Shown here one piece after another: positions 19,797-28,334 of a stretch of 28,334 nucleotides of DNA (its first letter is position 1; the number at the start of each line of letters is the position of its first letter). A model generated the notes under the pieces. It was not told the origin of the DNA. It ran no database searches and worked only from the letters and a program-made list of their open reading frames with translations. The translations under genes and the position numbers were made by a program. The DNA comes from Saksenaea vasiformis B4078 (Eukaryota; Mucoromycota; Mucoromycetes; Mucorales; Saksenaeaceae). The stretch spans positions 1 through 28,334 of the forward strand of contig JNDT01000513.1 of the NCBI GenBank assembly GCA_000697055.1. Direction: 5' to 3'.

Positions 19797-20411
19797 GTGT
19801 GATATGCAATAACTCTTTGTCTGGGTGCTGAACAGGACGATTTACGGACACAAATTCACAAGCCACGGGACACTCCCTTTTCTTATGCGGAAAGCTCTTT
19901 TTGAAATGCCGCCTGCAGCATCAACTGCAGTGGATGACAATGATTAGTACTTGTCCTGCCTGTAACCAGATTTTCATGGCACTTTGGTTGTTACGGTTGA
20001 ATATATATATATAAGCTATATTAGCGTTGTCATTGAACAAACATAGCATCTTGTAGATTAAGATTAATTTGCAGTTGTTTTTTTTAGCATAAATGATCAA
20101 AGATGCGTAAACTGTAACAATAGGACTTATTCATATGCGGTTAAAAATATCCGTGCAAGACAAGAACTCAAAGATTCAGTCATCATTATCCGATCTGATG
20201 TGCGAAATAGTTGTCTTGATCGCGTACGTGACAAGTTTATCCATGCTTACGTTAAACTTACACTATTTTGATGTTAATGCTGATCTGACAGGTATATCAA
20301 ATTGCGGTCATGCAATTTTTTGAAGAGTAGTAAAAAAAAAAAAAGAAAAGAAAAGAAAAAGAAAAATGACTGACAACTTCTTTTTTTTTTCCTTTTTAAC
20401 CGTTTTTGATT
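19797..20411. other. Divergent intergenic region with possible RING-finger debris
   Basis: Between the NPF protein (-) and the kleisin (+). On + at about 19850-19990 a frame reads GHSLFLCGKLFLKCRLQHQL and then STCPACNQIF, resembling the second half of a RING finger. At about 20103-20270 another frame starts RCVNCNNRTYSYAVKN. The first RING Cys pair and the Cys of CGH are missing. An AAAAG/AAAG purine tract and a T run lie at 20332-20395. No intact gene. Confidence 0.35.
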
Positions 20412-22674
20412 ATGCCTTTTACAATACCTTCCCACTTTTCTGTTCAACAGCGTAAAGAGCTCTTAGTTATTTGGTAGATTTAAACATTTAAGTGTAAAGG
20501 ATAACTAAAACACCATTAAAAAGGCAAGTTGCAAATAAAGTTACAAAGTCCCTCCACAGAAGTCCAACCAGGAAAACCATCGCCACTGTCCATATCGCGA
20601 ACTTGTGGTATAGAAAATAAAGTATACTACTGAACTATTAATCCAACTATCTCTCTGTACAGTGAGCAGTTACTGGACGCCTCTGCCAATTTTGGCTTGC
20701 GTATCAGTTCACGCCTTTTACTTGGTATAACAAAAGCTCTGCAACATCAGTGCCAGATAGCATACGGTAAAAGAGAAAAAAACCCCTTTGAGCGAGTCTA
20801 TAAGAAAAAAGTTGCATCAGAGGATGCGTTATACGTTCGAACAAAGTTAAACGTGCAACTGGACAAAAGACCCTTCCCAGCTATTGATATGCCCAACCCT
20901 CAGTCTAGGTAATGAACACTGACTAAAAGCTTATCTTTTTGAACATTCATTTAGAGAAGCACAAATAACTCTGGCAGAAGGAGAATATCTGCCGGAACAG
21001 ATATTTTACGGAGAACATGGTGCCATGTTTGGCGAGATGGTAAATAACACTAAGCAGGGCACTAGCTAATTTCTTCTCAGGTTGACATGACACCTTTTAT
21101 TATCAAAGACTTTGATTGGTGTTTTGACGATTATCACACCGAAGAGGGACCTACTTCCTCCGGGCATCCTACGGATGGCAACAATGACGACGATCTATAT
21201 ATGGCTGACTATCATAAAAATGATGGGCCAATGGAAACAGATCCTCTGACACCCCATCAAGCTCCAGCTTCGCCATCCTCGATGAACCAAAGGAATGAAT
21301 ATGAATTTGATGTTGATATAGATGACTTTTTGTCATATCCGTCCACTCCTCTTCCTGACAACCGTCCGCCGGCGATGAATGGAGAATACGCTGCCACTAG
21401 TAGTGGCAGGGCCTTTAACCGCGTTTCTACGCCTACACAGGAGCTAGGCGGAATATTCGAAGTTGGTCACCCTCTTCCGCCTTCTCCATCGCCACGGCGT
21501 CGTCGCCACCGTTATTTCCGCACGTTGGCAAATGACACCATAACCCTGCCTTGGAGTTTTTACATGGACACCAGCAAAATTGTTTGCAAGGATGTCAACA
21601 AGAGAAAGGTAAGTTCCAAGTACTTCAGCATGAAATAAACCCCATCTGCAAATAGACCAGGGAGAAGGTGAGAGGCTTCTATGATCCACCAAGTAAGCAC
21701 GTTGTTCAGATGTAGGAAGCTATTGACCTACATCTCCTTCAAGTTGGTATCACCCCTTCCTGCCCCCTCTACAAGTTCTGGACCCTTGGTAAAAAGCAAT
21801 CTGATCGTAAGCGCCAACCGGAGACTGCCGTAAGCATCATCATCCTCTTTTATATATATATCCAGTGGTTAAAATATGCGTAATACACAGGAACGAGCGC
21901 TTCCAGAACATCCACAAACAGGATTTACCGACAACGCAATGGATTATGACTTTGATGACTGGGATGGGCCTGTAGGATTTGCAGGACCAGATGCAAACAC
22001 AAGAAGTAATGGCGTCGACTTTTTCATTTCCTTACATGTAATTTGTTTAGATACTCCCAGCTCGATTGGTGGTCCCGAGGCCGATCGACTGACGTATGGG
22101 CATGAAATGAGATGACTCCCAGAGTTTATACAACCTCTTTTGGTTTAGAGTGGATACAGCGTCCTATCACCATTCATTCGGCGAACAACCAATGTCCGTC
22201 AGCTCCAACAGGGAGAGCGATAAAAGCATTGAAGGTTTCGGTATGTATACGGCAATGGATAAGGCTGTCCCCTTAACTCTATTTATCAGATCAAGCCGAA
22301 ATAAGAGAGTTGGCTGGTCAGACTCTCGATTCCCTTCAACAAACCAGCTCATATAACGCTGACAATCTCCTTGCGTAAGGAACAGTTAACTTTTTTGTGT
22401 CTCTCTCAATAGTGATGTCCCTTTTCATTAATAGCTATGCACGGTTGATCGTTCCCGAGAACGAGAATTCGATCTTATTAACCAGCATGCTCCCAGCAAC
22501 TAACCCATCTAAGTCTGAGGTTGCGCATGTATTCTATCAAACACTTGGTAACACCTAACTTCGCTGATTTGCCGAAAAAAGCTAATTGCTTCTTCTATCC
22601 CAGTTCTCGCTTCCCGTGGCAACATACAGCTTTCGCAAAGGAATCCTCATGGCGAAATTCAAATTTACTTATGA
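20412..22674 (+). CDS. Alpha-kleisin cohesin subunit (Rec8/Rad21 family)
   Basis: Fourteen exons: 20412-20473, 20524-20607, 20663-20766, 20821-20908, 20955-21039, 21081-21608, 21656-21667, 21716-21829, 21891-22005, 22051-22093, 22149-22240, 22290-22374, 22435-22547, 22604-22674; 531 aa. The N-terminal kleisin domain that binds the SMC3 neck reads RKELLVIWQVANKVTKSLHR, then TVHIANLCEQL and LRISSRLLLGITKAL. A long acidic, Ser/Pro-rich middle follows (DIDDFLSYPSTPLPD, AMDYDFDDWDGP). The C-terminal winged helix that binds the SMC1 head reads AHVFYQTLVLASRGNIQLSQ and ends GEIQIYL. Kleisins close the cohesin ring. The size and many introns favour meiotic Rec8 over mitotic Rad21, but I cannot separate them by eye. 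The N-terminus lacks the usual MFY/MFF start; a missed upstream exon ending before the CAG at 20448-20450 is possible. The 12-base exon is the least certain. Confidence 0.85.
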
Positions 22675-22830
22675 TGTATTTATCCTGTCTTCGTAATTGT
22701 CCGCAATACGTTTGGCATTTAAAAAGAAACATGGAGCGTGAATGAAATAGGCGTCCATTTCATGTTGTAATGGCTGGGACAACTCAGTTTGCAGTTCGTG
22801 AGTGTTACAGACGGCGCTCATATAGATTGT

Positions 22831-23270
22831 CTAATAACATGCCTTCAGGTTGAGAATCGCTTCAGGCAAACGCTTCTTTTTAAGCGCGTTCTGTACATCG
22901 AGCATTACACGAGCACAGTTGCCATATAAGAAGGACATCTAACTAAATAGATTTTGCCTGAGAGATCAGGGAAGTCAGCAGTTTCTCTGGGCTAAGAGTC
23001 CGGTGTTTTTTTGTACGTAAAAGTGGTGAGATACGCGTGTAACGTTTATTAACTAAGAACACGACTTACTATCCAGAGAACGGATAGAATACCTAGAAGC
23101 AATGGCTTAATAACTGTATTTGAGTGATTCTTTGACATGGGTTGGGAACCCCTAACAATACTCTTTGTTTTATTATCCAATGTGACACAATTGCAATTGG
23201 AGCATGGTCGTGTCGTTCCAAACGCCAAAAAGTTGAACGAATGCTGCATATTTTGAGTATCACAAATCAT
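22831..23270 (-). CDS. Possible small single-TM protein, 102 aa
   Basis: Two exons (minus), 23270-23070 and 22938-22831, joined by a 131-bp intron with a perfect GTAAGT donor. The start region MICDTQNMQHSFNFLAFG is followed by CSNCNC, a polar segment (IVRGSQPMSKNHSNTVIK) and one transmembrane helix (PLLLGILSVLWIMSFLYG). A basic tail follows (NALKKKRLPEAILNLK). I do not recognise the family. An AG precedes the ATG, so an upstream exon may exist. Unspliced, the first exon alone ends SRVLS after the helix. Confidence 0.4.
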
Positions 23271-23944
23271 CTCTTTCAAAAGATCATTTCTAAATAAAAA
23301 CGAGTGTGTTTTCTTTAGAAAAGTTTGTACTATCGTACGGCAGTAACCATTTTAATCAACCGTATTTCTTAGAACACTGGCGGTTACTTGGACATTGCAT
23401 ATTTATTCGCCATCTTTTAGGTTTGGAATATCACAGCTGAATGAATGCGATATGAAATACACGCAAATATGTTCCTCGTTCAACGCGTCAAGAAGACACA
23501 AAAAGCGCCATTTGAAACAATCGAAATTTTCTGCGCGAGGTGAAAATTTTCTGCGGATGCGGCAAATCGCTCCGCCTGTGTATGGTAATGGGGACTCTTG
23601 GTTAAGGTCTCTTCTATGCTGCCCACCCATCAACTGGTAAAACAATCAGAGTCTCATAGTCAGCCTCCAATTTTACGCGTAGTTTTGCGAATGAAGGCAG
23701 TAACCGCTTTGCACACATCAGATAAAAAATTTTACGTGATTGGCTGATTTTACTGACGTCATTTTGGCTGTTGCCGGCCGGTGCGTGCAAGCAACACCCA
23801 ACCCTCCATCCAGTCCCCGGGCAAGCGTCAACAAAAATTTCAGCAGGGCTCGACTAAGAAGTGTTATTGACTGAGATTTTTTTCTTCCCCTTTTCGTTGA
23901 TTCAACCCTCACCTCTCCCCACTCTATAAGAGAGAATATCAGCA
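23271..23944. other. Rieske gene upstream region
   Basis: No firm gene; the minus frame 23403-23645 and plus frame 23395-23640 are mirror frames without family. The proximal 280 bp hold the CCAAT boxes, the CRE and a TATAAG at 23925-23930 close to the start. Confidence 0.5.
23667..23761 (+). promoter_or_regulatory. CCAAT boxes and a palindromic CRE in the Rieske promoter
   Basis: CCAAT at 23667-23671, ATTGG (inverted CCAAT) at 23739-23743 and the perfect palindrome TGACGTCA at 23754-23761, all 180-280 bp before the ATG. HAP-complex control of respiratory genes through CCAAT is established in fungi; TGACGTCA is the bZIP ATF/CREB site. The pairing fits a respiratory gene, but use is inferred. 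Confidence 0.55.
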
Positions 23945-24868
23945 ATGGCCTCGCTTGCTCGTACATTTACGTCTACTCTTGCGCAGCGTTCTTACACCAC
24001 TGTGCCCGCTTCGGCTCCTGCTTTGAAGAAGATCTTTGGTGTCTCTTCTTCCAGCAGTTCCGAGGAAGAAAAGCAGAATGCATCGCCCATGACCGCTAAG
24101 CATTCCGTTTCTGGATTGATGAACCGTTCTTCTGTGAACAGTAAGTGCTTCATTACGAGGACGCTAGCCAACGTAGCATCTTTGCAGAGATCCAGGTGCG
24201 CCACAATCACACCACCTCTGTTCCCGACTTCTCAAAGTACAAGAAGAACAACACCGGTGGTGAGACCAGCCGCGCATTCGCCTACATGATGGTCGGTACC
24301 ACTGGTTTGATCTCGGCTGCCGGTGCTCAGGCCACCGTGAGCGATTTCCTTGCCAACATGTCGGCTTCTGCTGATGTTTTGGCTTTGGCCAAGGCTGAAG
24401 TTGATCTCGCCTCTATTCCCGAGGGTAAGAACGTGACGATCAAGTGGAGAGGCAAGCCCGTGTTCATTCGCCATCGTACCGCCGATGAGATCGCCGAGGC
24501 CAACAACGTGAATCTACAGGAATTGCGCGATCCCCAGCAGGATGCCGAGCGTGCTAAGAAGCCCGAATGGCTTGTTATGTTGGGTGTCTGCACTCACTTG
24601 TAAGCACTTTTTATGAGAGAAATTGTCGCGTATTAAGGTTTCCTCTAGGGGTTGTGTGCCCATTGGTGAGGCTGGTGACTACGGTGGCTGGTACTGCCCT
24701 TGCCACGGTTCCCATTACGATATCTCGGGCCGTATCCGCAAGGGACCTGCTCCTCTCAACCTCGAAATTCCTGGTAAATATTTAGAAGAAAAAAGGATAA
24801 GCAATGAGTATTGGCTAACATCTTCTATAGAATACTCCTTCCAGGAAGACAAGCTGATCATTGGTTAG
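23945..24868 (+). CDS. RIP1: Rieske iron-sulfur subunit of cytochrome bc1 (complex III)
   Basis: Four exons: 23945-24140, 24188-24599, 24649-24773, 24831-24868; 256 aa. The N-terminus ([20 protein letters not shown]) is an Arg/Ser-rich mitochondrial presequence, followed by a Ser run. The matrix/inner-membrane anchor is [20 protein letters not shown]. The [2Fe-2S] cluster ligands are in CTHLGC (200-205) and CPCHGSH (219-225), with the usual PAPLNLEIP before [12 protein letters not shown]. It carries electrons from ubiquinol to cytochrome c1. It is about 40 residues longer than yeast Rip1, mostly N-terminal. The start is the only good ATG after TATAAG. The last intron (57 bp) has no in-frame stop, so retention would insert 19 residues before EYSFQ. 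Confidence 0.97.
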
Positions 24869-25243
24869 ACATTCTATAAAATGTAAATCTCTTAAACAAA
24901 AAAATACAATGCTGTTTTTGTCCGTAAGAAACAACGCGAATATACGCGTACAATATTGGATTTACGCTTTGCTGGAACGCATAAGACGAAAGCGTCTCTG
25001 TGCGTAACTGAAGAAATAGATGAAAGAAGCCCTGCTGAGATCGCGTGATACTTGTTACTCTAATGCAGGCAGCTTCATTTTACTACTGTTTTTTTGGGGG
25101 GTATGCGAGACACTGTCGTGGGGTTATAGGGAACTTTTCATTATGCAAGGGGGGAGCACCAATGTTGATTGCACAATGCCACCGCCGTCACTTGAGAAAA
25201 CAGTAACACAACCACTGATGAAAATCTGGGTTGGCTATTACCT
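24869..25243. other. Intergenic region between the Rieske and MCP1-like genes
   Basis: A 375-bp spacer with a T7G6-type run near 25089-25101. A plus frame from 25020 overlaps the next gene's start in another phase and looks like chance. Nothing else recognised. Confidence 0.5.
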
Positions 25244-26008
25244 ATGGATTCCCCTTCGACAGATGTATATGGACGCCCATTTGCCCGTCGTCATAGAGTT
25301 TATCGTATCCTCACCTTCGTGCAATCTGCCTCAGCCTTAACATTTTCCACGTTCGCTGTGATCCATGGTGCGCAAATCGCGGCAGCGGCTATCTACGGCA
25401 CCGATGTCGCCGATCGTTGGTTGTTGATGGGTAGACCGTTTTATCAAGATCAGCATCTCGAAGGCATTTTGGTAACTGGTGCAGCCACAGTCCATGTCGT
25501 ATCAAGTTTAGCCAAAAAAGCTGTAGGCTACAAGTCAAGCAAAACCGAAGTTCTACAATACCACGACTGGGCTGGTTACATTTTGGTTCCTCTGACAGCA
25601 TTCCACTTTGCACTAGCCAGAAAACTACCTGCCATCCATTTTGGCGATTCAGCATTTGTTGACTTCGGACATATCGCGTGGGGACTTCAGAATTGGCCGA
25701 TGATGACCTATGGCATCCACATTACATTAATTGGGGCAAGTGCTTACCATATGGTAAGTGGCCTATCTGTTGCCGCCCGACGTGTGTTTGGGAAGACGAA
25801 GAAACCTGAGCGCGTAGATAAACTGAAGGCACACCAGGCAAAACATCGTCAGCAGAAAAGCACAGCACTTATTAGACCAGCAGTAGCAGCAGTAGTAGGT
25901 CTTCTTCTTTGCGGTGGCCTGGTAGTGATTGGACAAACCAAGAAAATCCCATTACGACGAGAATACGCAAAGATATACCAAATGCTGGTACCAACACGAT
26001 TTGCTTGA
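25244..26008 (+). CDS. MCP1-type mitochondrial membrane protein
   Basis: A single-exon frame of 254 aa with about five hydrophobic helices. The first is around residues 23-50 (LTFVQSASALTFSTFAVIHG). Others lie near 75-90 (GILVTGAATVHVVSSLAK), 110-125 (WAGYILVPLTAFHFALAR), 155-176 (GIHITLIGASAYHMVSGLSV) and 213-233 (LIRPAVAAVVGLLLCGGLVV). Between them are conserved-looking His residues (IHG, VHVV, FHFA, YHM) and a basic linker. This layout fits the MCP1 transmembrane domain (formerly DUF1691). Yeast Mcp1 sits in the mitochondrial outer membrane, recruits Vps13 and suppresses ERMES loss. The assignment is from pattern memory; another small heme-type membrane family is possible. Its neighbour is also mitochondrial, without evidence of co-regulation. 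Confidence 0.7.
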   Translation: MDSPSTDVYGRPFARRHRVYRILTFVQSASALTFSTFAVIHGAQIAAAAIYGTDVADRWLLMGRPFYQDQHLEGILVTGAATVHVVSSLAKKAVGYKSSKTEVLQYHDWAGYILVPLTAFHFALARKLPAIHFGDSAFVDFGHIAWGLQNWPMMTYGIHITLIGASAYHMVSGLSVAARRVFGKTKKPERVDKLKAHQAKHRQQKSTALIRPAVAAVVGLLLCGGLVVIGQTKKIPLRREYAKIYQMLVPTRFA

Positions 26009-26502
26009 TTTTTTTTATTTTATTTGTAAAAGCGGTTCATGCTTGAATTGATAGATTTGATGAATGAATTAAACGTGATTAAGAATCGCTCAATATATAA
26101 TAATGTCTAATCAAATCTTCCTCATGGTCGCCACTTTTTTATAGTGCGGGATATGTGTATGGTGTGAACAATTAAAGACCGCGACCATTGGCATCACTTC
26201 AAATCCTTTCAACAACTTGCATGTGAAGAGAAACAGTGTCGCTTTCCGTCATAAAGTTGTCAAAACTACCCTTAATTCCGAGTCACTTCATAGTCGGCAT
26301 GTCGATATCTTGGATCGATATCAAAAAAAGACCCGTCGCAAATACATCGTCTTGATGCTGATGGTAGATGGCTTTCTGTGAATGCAAGTTTTTCAATCAG
26401 GGGCGCATTGACCTTTGGATTGAAGGCGTCAGTCAAAGTTAAGAGTCCGTGCAAATCAAGTTGTTAAAAAACGATGTGACGGATGAATCCGAAAGAAAAG
26501 AA
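26009..26502. other. Intergenic region before the 2OG oxygenase
   Basis: A 494-bp AT-rich spacer. A minus frame at 26272-26454 shows no family. An in-frame extension of the next gene back to 26449 lacks an ATG, so it is treated as leader. Confidence 0.5.
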
Positions 26503-27207
26503 ATGCCTCCCAAAGTCAAGAGCAAGACAACAAAGAAAACAACAAAAGAGACAACAAACCATGACGCAAAGGATGTACGGAACTTCCCAAAGTTGACAAC
26601 AAAGACATCACTACGTGTAACGGAAGTGGAGCCGAACCAAATCTACCTGATTCATGATTTCTTCACCCCCAAAGAATGCGATGCCCTCATCAGCCATTTC
26701 GAAACGCACTTGCCTCCACAACCTGTTCCAGCGATTCCTAAACGTGGAGAGGCATTCAGGAGTAATGACAGACAATCACTGGAAGATGCAGCGTTTGCAC
26801 AATATTTGTGGGAAGCAGGACTCGACCGAATTTGTCGTGAACAACCGGGCATCGAAGGCGTCTCGTTACCACGCAAGCCTGTTGGCTTGAACTCAAATAT
26901 CCGCATTTATCGGTACCGTGTTGGGCAAAAGTTCGAGGGTCATTACGATGAAAGCGTGCAAGATAAAACAACTGGACTTTGGACACATTGGACGTTGCTC
27001 TGTTATCTCAACGAAGACATGGAGGGTGGCGAAACGGTGTTTTACAAGAATGTCACGAAGAAAAAGAAAGGTGGAGCAATCTCCGTGCGTCCAGAGAAGG
27101 GCTTAGCACTACTGCATCTGCATGGAAACCACTGTTTATTTCATGAAGCGATGGAAGTGTCAAAAGGTGCGAAGTGGGTCTTACGAAGCGACGTATTGGT
27201 GGGATAA
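26503..27207 (+). CDS. 2-oxoglutarate/Fe(II) oxygenase, prolyl 4-hydroxylase-like
   Basis: A single exon of 234 aa. The ATG at 26503 is the first in a frame that is open further upstream but has no earlier ATG. A Lys/Thr-rich N-terminus (MPPKVKSKTTKKTTKETTNH) leads to the P4Hc-type domain. NQIYLIHDFFTPKECDALIS is the usual entry strand and helix. SNIRIYRYRVGQKFEGHYDE carries the HxD iron ligands (His147, Asp149). CYLNEDMEGGETVFY and RPEKGLALLH follow, then NHCLFHEAMEVSKGAKWVLR with the distal His (214) and a basic residue for 2-oxoglutarate (Lys224 or Arg228). The triad is complete, so it is expected to be active. The substrate is unknown: ribosomal protein, transcription factor and collagen-like targets all occur in the family. 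No signal peptide, so probably nuclear or cytosolic. Confidence 0.88.
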   Translation: MPPKVKSKTTKKTTKETTNHDAKDVRNFPKLTTKTSLRVTEVEPNQIYLIHDFFTPKECDALISHFETHLPPQPVPAIPKRGEAFRSNDRQSLEDAAFAQYLWEAGLDRICREQPGIEGVSLPRKPVGLNSNIRIYRYRVGQKFEGHYDESVQDKTTGLWTHWTLLCYLNEDMEGGETVFYKNVTKKKKGGAISVRPEKGLALLHLHGNHCLFHEAMEVSKGAKWVLRSDVLVG

Positions 27208-28334
27208 ACAGATGCTTAAATGACGGAACAAGGAAACTCCTTATTGATCGTTAGATGGTGCAGGTGAATAGATAGTCTAGCTGTCCTTTGGGGCTGCCCA
27301 GGAAGGTTCCTATGATTGTAGTACACTTCGTTTTAAGAGGACCTAGCCAATAATCATGATCGTAGGAGACTAATAATAAAAATTATTTCGCTATCGGAAG
27401 GCGATAAGACAAGGTAGCATGTGTCAATATCAACTGATATAACATTGGCGGAATGTTTCTGATAGGTTCTCGACCAGAAATGTTTATATGAACCCTTATT
27501 TTTTCATTCTTTTGTTTATGCAGCTCTTTCCGAGGAAAGGCGGGATACCATTTCGCGAGTCCTTCCATATGTAGGTTTCTTAATTTCTTTTTATTGATGT
27601 ATTCCATACTGCAATACCTGATGTTGTATAATAGAATGCCTTAAATAATTACAGAGGAAGGAAAAAAGGCCGAACGGTGAGCATGACGAATTGTCACATC
27701 GATGTTTCTTCGACCCGGATTAACAATTGATTGGTTCATTGGAACCATAGGGTTGTTCTGAACTCGTTTTTGTTTCTCACGTTGACATTCTGTCCATGTC
27801 AGATTTTTCCGTTACCCTTAAGTCTCAATGAACACTACATCCATGACTGCAAAATCTTCGTTATTCGATCTATCAGAATACATATGTAATTGTGAAGGAA
27901 TCCTGCGTTTCAGGAAGTGTTTAAAAAAACAAAAAGGTAGCCTCCTAAACTCTGATATGGCATCATTTACGGGAATGTCTCACCTGCTGATCACATCTTG
28001 CGCGGCACCACGCCGTATGGTGCGCACATTTAATAGCCGACGATTTTTGACCCAACTTTGAGGCCATAAGACGAGGTGAAAATTATATTTTATGCGAATC
28101 TAGCCGATAATATATGTTCTTTGGGATATTCTTTACAAAAGTTATGGGCCATAATCGCCACTTGCTTAAGGAAAAAGAAAATTATATTTCCTCAAAGATC
28201 GTCATCTTTAGCTGGGGAAAATGAAGTTGAAATCGTCGGCACTTAATTTACGAAATAGATTACAGCGCGTTTTTCCTAGGTACCTGCATTTTTCTCGTTG
28301 TCACTATTGTCACTGTTATCGTTATTGTTGTTAA
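27208..28334. other. 3' end of the window without a firm gene
   Basis: Two short frames stand out but match nothing: 27383-27607 (-, 74 codons, MEYINKKKLRNLHMEGLAKW) and 27828-28061 (+, 77 codons). The rest is AT-rich. Confidence 0.4.
28284..28334 (-). CDS. Possible partial exon, Asn/Asp/Ser-rich, running off the window
   Basis: Read on the minus strand from the window end, the last 51 bases encode NNNDNSDNSDNEKNA and meet a GTACCT donor-like sequence at 28283-28278. Low-complexity Asn runs are common in fungal regulators, but the run of AAC/AAT could be just a repeat. Confidence 0.2.

Noticed and set aside
20463..20510. Kleisin N-terminus as a frameshifted pseudogene (frame LFGRFKHLSVKD)
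   Set aside because: Splicing 20474-20523 and 20608-20662 restores a continuous kleisin domain including HIANLCEQL, so no decay is needed.
21693..21719. A 27-base intron in the kleisin (GTAAGC...GAAG)
   Set aside because: Implausibly short. GTGAGA at 21668 with the TAG at 21713-21715 gives a 48-base intron in phase 0.
23134..23152. GGGTTGGGAACCC symmetry as a regulatory palindrome
   Set aside because: It is imperfect, lies inside the coding frame of the small TM protein and has no supporting context.
26449..26502. 18-residue N-terminal extension of the 2OG oxygenase
   Set aside because: It begins at a GTG, not an ATG. The first in-frame ATG is 26503.
1..28334. tRNA, rRNA, CRISPR array, integron or prokaryotic mobile element
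   Set aside because: No cloverleaf, rRNA block or regularly spaced repeat was seen, and the gene structure is plainly eukaryotic.

Overview
The window reads as nuclear DNA of a filamentous fungus, most likely an early-diverging Mucoromycota (Mucorales-type). Genes are broken by many very short GT-AG introns, nearly all 37-86 bases and often with a CTAAC/CTAAT-type branch site. Intergenic DNA is AT-rich with A/T and purine tracts. Products are typical fungal housekeeping and regulatory proteins, and decayed transposase debris lies between them. I rebuilt the spliced genes by hand from frame continuity, splice sites and family motifs. Exon coordinates are in each entry, and every multi-exon gene listed closes in frame.

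Layout. 1-4.1 kb: no confident gene; short repeats, a 13-bp inverted repeat, one possible secreted ORF and fragmentary coding-like stretches. 4.16-8.49 kb (+): a siderophore/iron MFS transporter (561 aa) followed after 98 bp by a GH36 alpha-galactosidase (716 aa). 8.92-10.34 kb (-): a WOPR (Gti1/Pac2) transcription factor, convergent with the galactosidase. 11.31-13.82 kb (-): a Sac1-type phosphoinositide phosphatase (637 aa, 11 exons). 14.0-15.6 kb: relic DNA with a frameshifted transposase. 15.68-17.74 kb (+): a USP36/Ubp-type ubiquitin-specific protease homologue (601 aa) whose catalytic Cys and His are both replaced. 18.44-18.91 kb (+): CRIPT. 19.11-19.80 kb (-): a 150-aa coiled-coil protein with an NPF motif. 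20.41-22.67 kb (+): an alpha-kleisin (Rec8/Rad21 type, 531 aa, 14 exons). 22.83-23.27 kb (-): a possible small one-TM protein. 23.95-24.87 kb (+): the mitochondrial Rieske iron-sulfur protein. 25.24-26.01 kb (+): an MCP1-type mitochondrial membrane protein. 26.50-27.21 kb (+): a 2OG-Fe(II) prolyl-hydroxylase-like oxygenase. 27.2-28.3 kb: nothing firm.

Genes working together. There is no operon or secondary-metabolite cluster; this is an ordinary gene-dense fungal locus. The Rieske protein and the MCP1-like protein are tandem and both mitochondrial, but separate. The transporter carries a perfect ATCWGATAA iron-GATA site just upstream of its start, which fits its assignment. CCAAT-type boxes sit upstream of CRIPT, and CCAAT-type boxes plus a palindromic CRE sit upstream of the Rieske gene.

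The most unusual observation is the apparently intact but catalytically dead USP (GNTCF box changed to GKGHA; AGHY changed to AGSY). Next are the iron-GATA site, several in-frame stop-free introns that could make protein variants, an unusually short 37-base intron, and a diverged fragment resembling SAC1 exon 10 next to the transposase relic.
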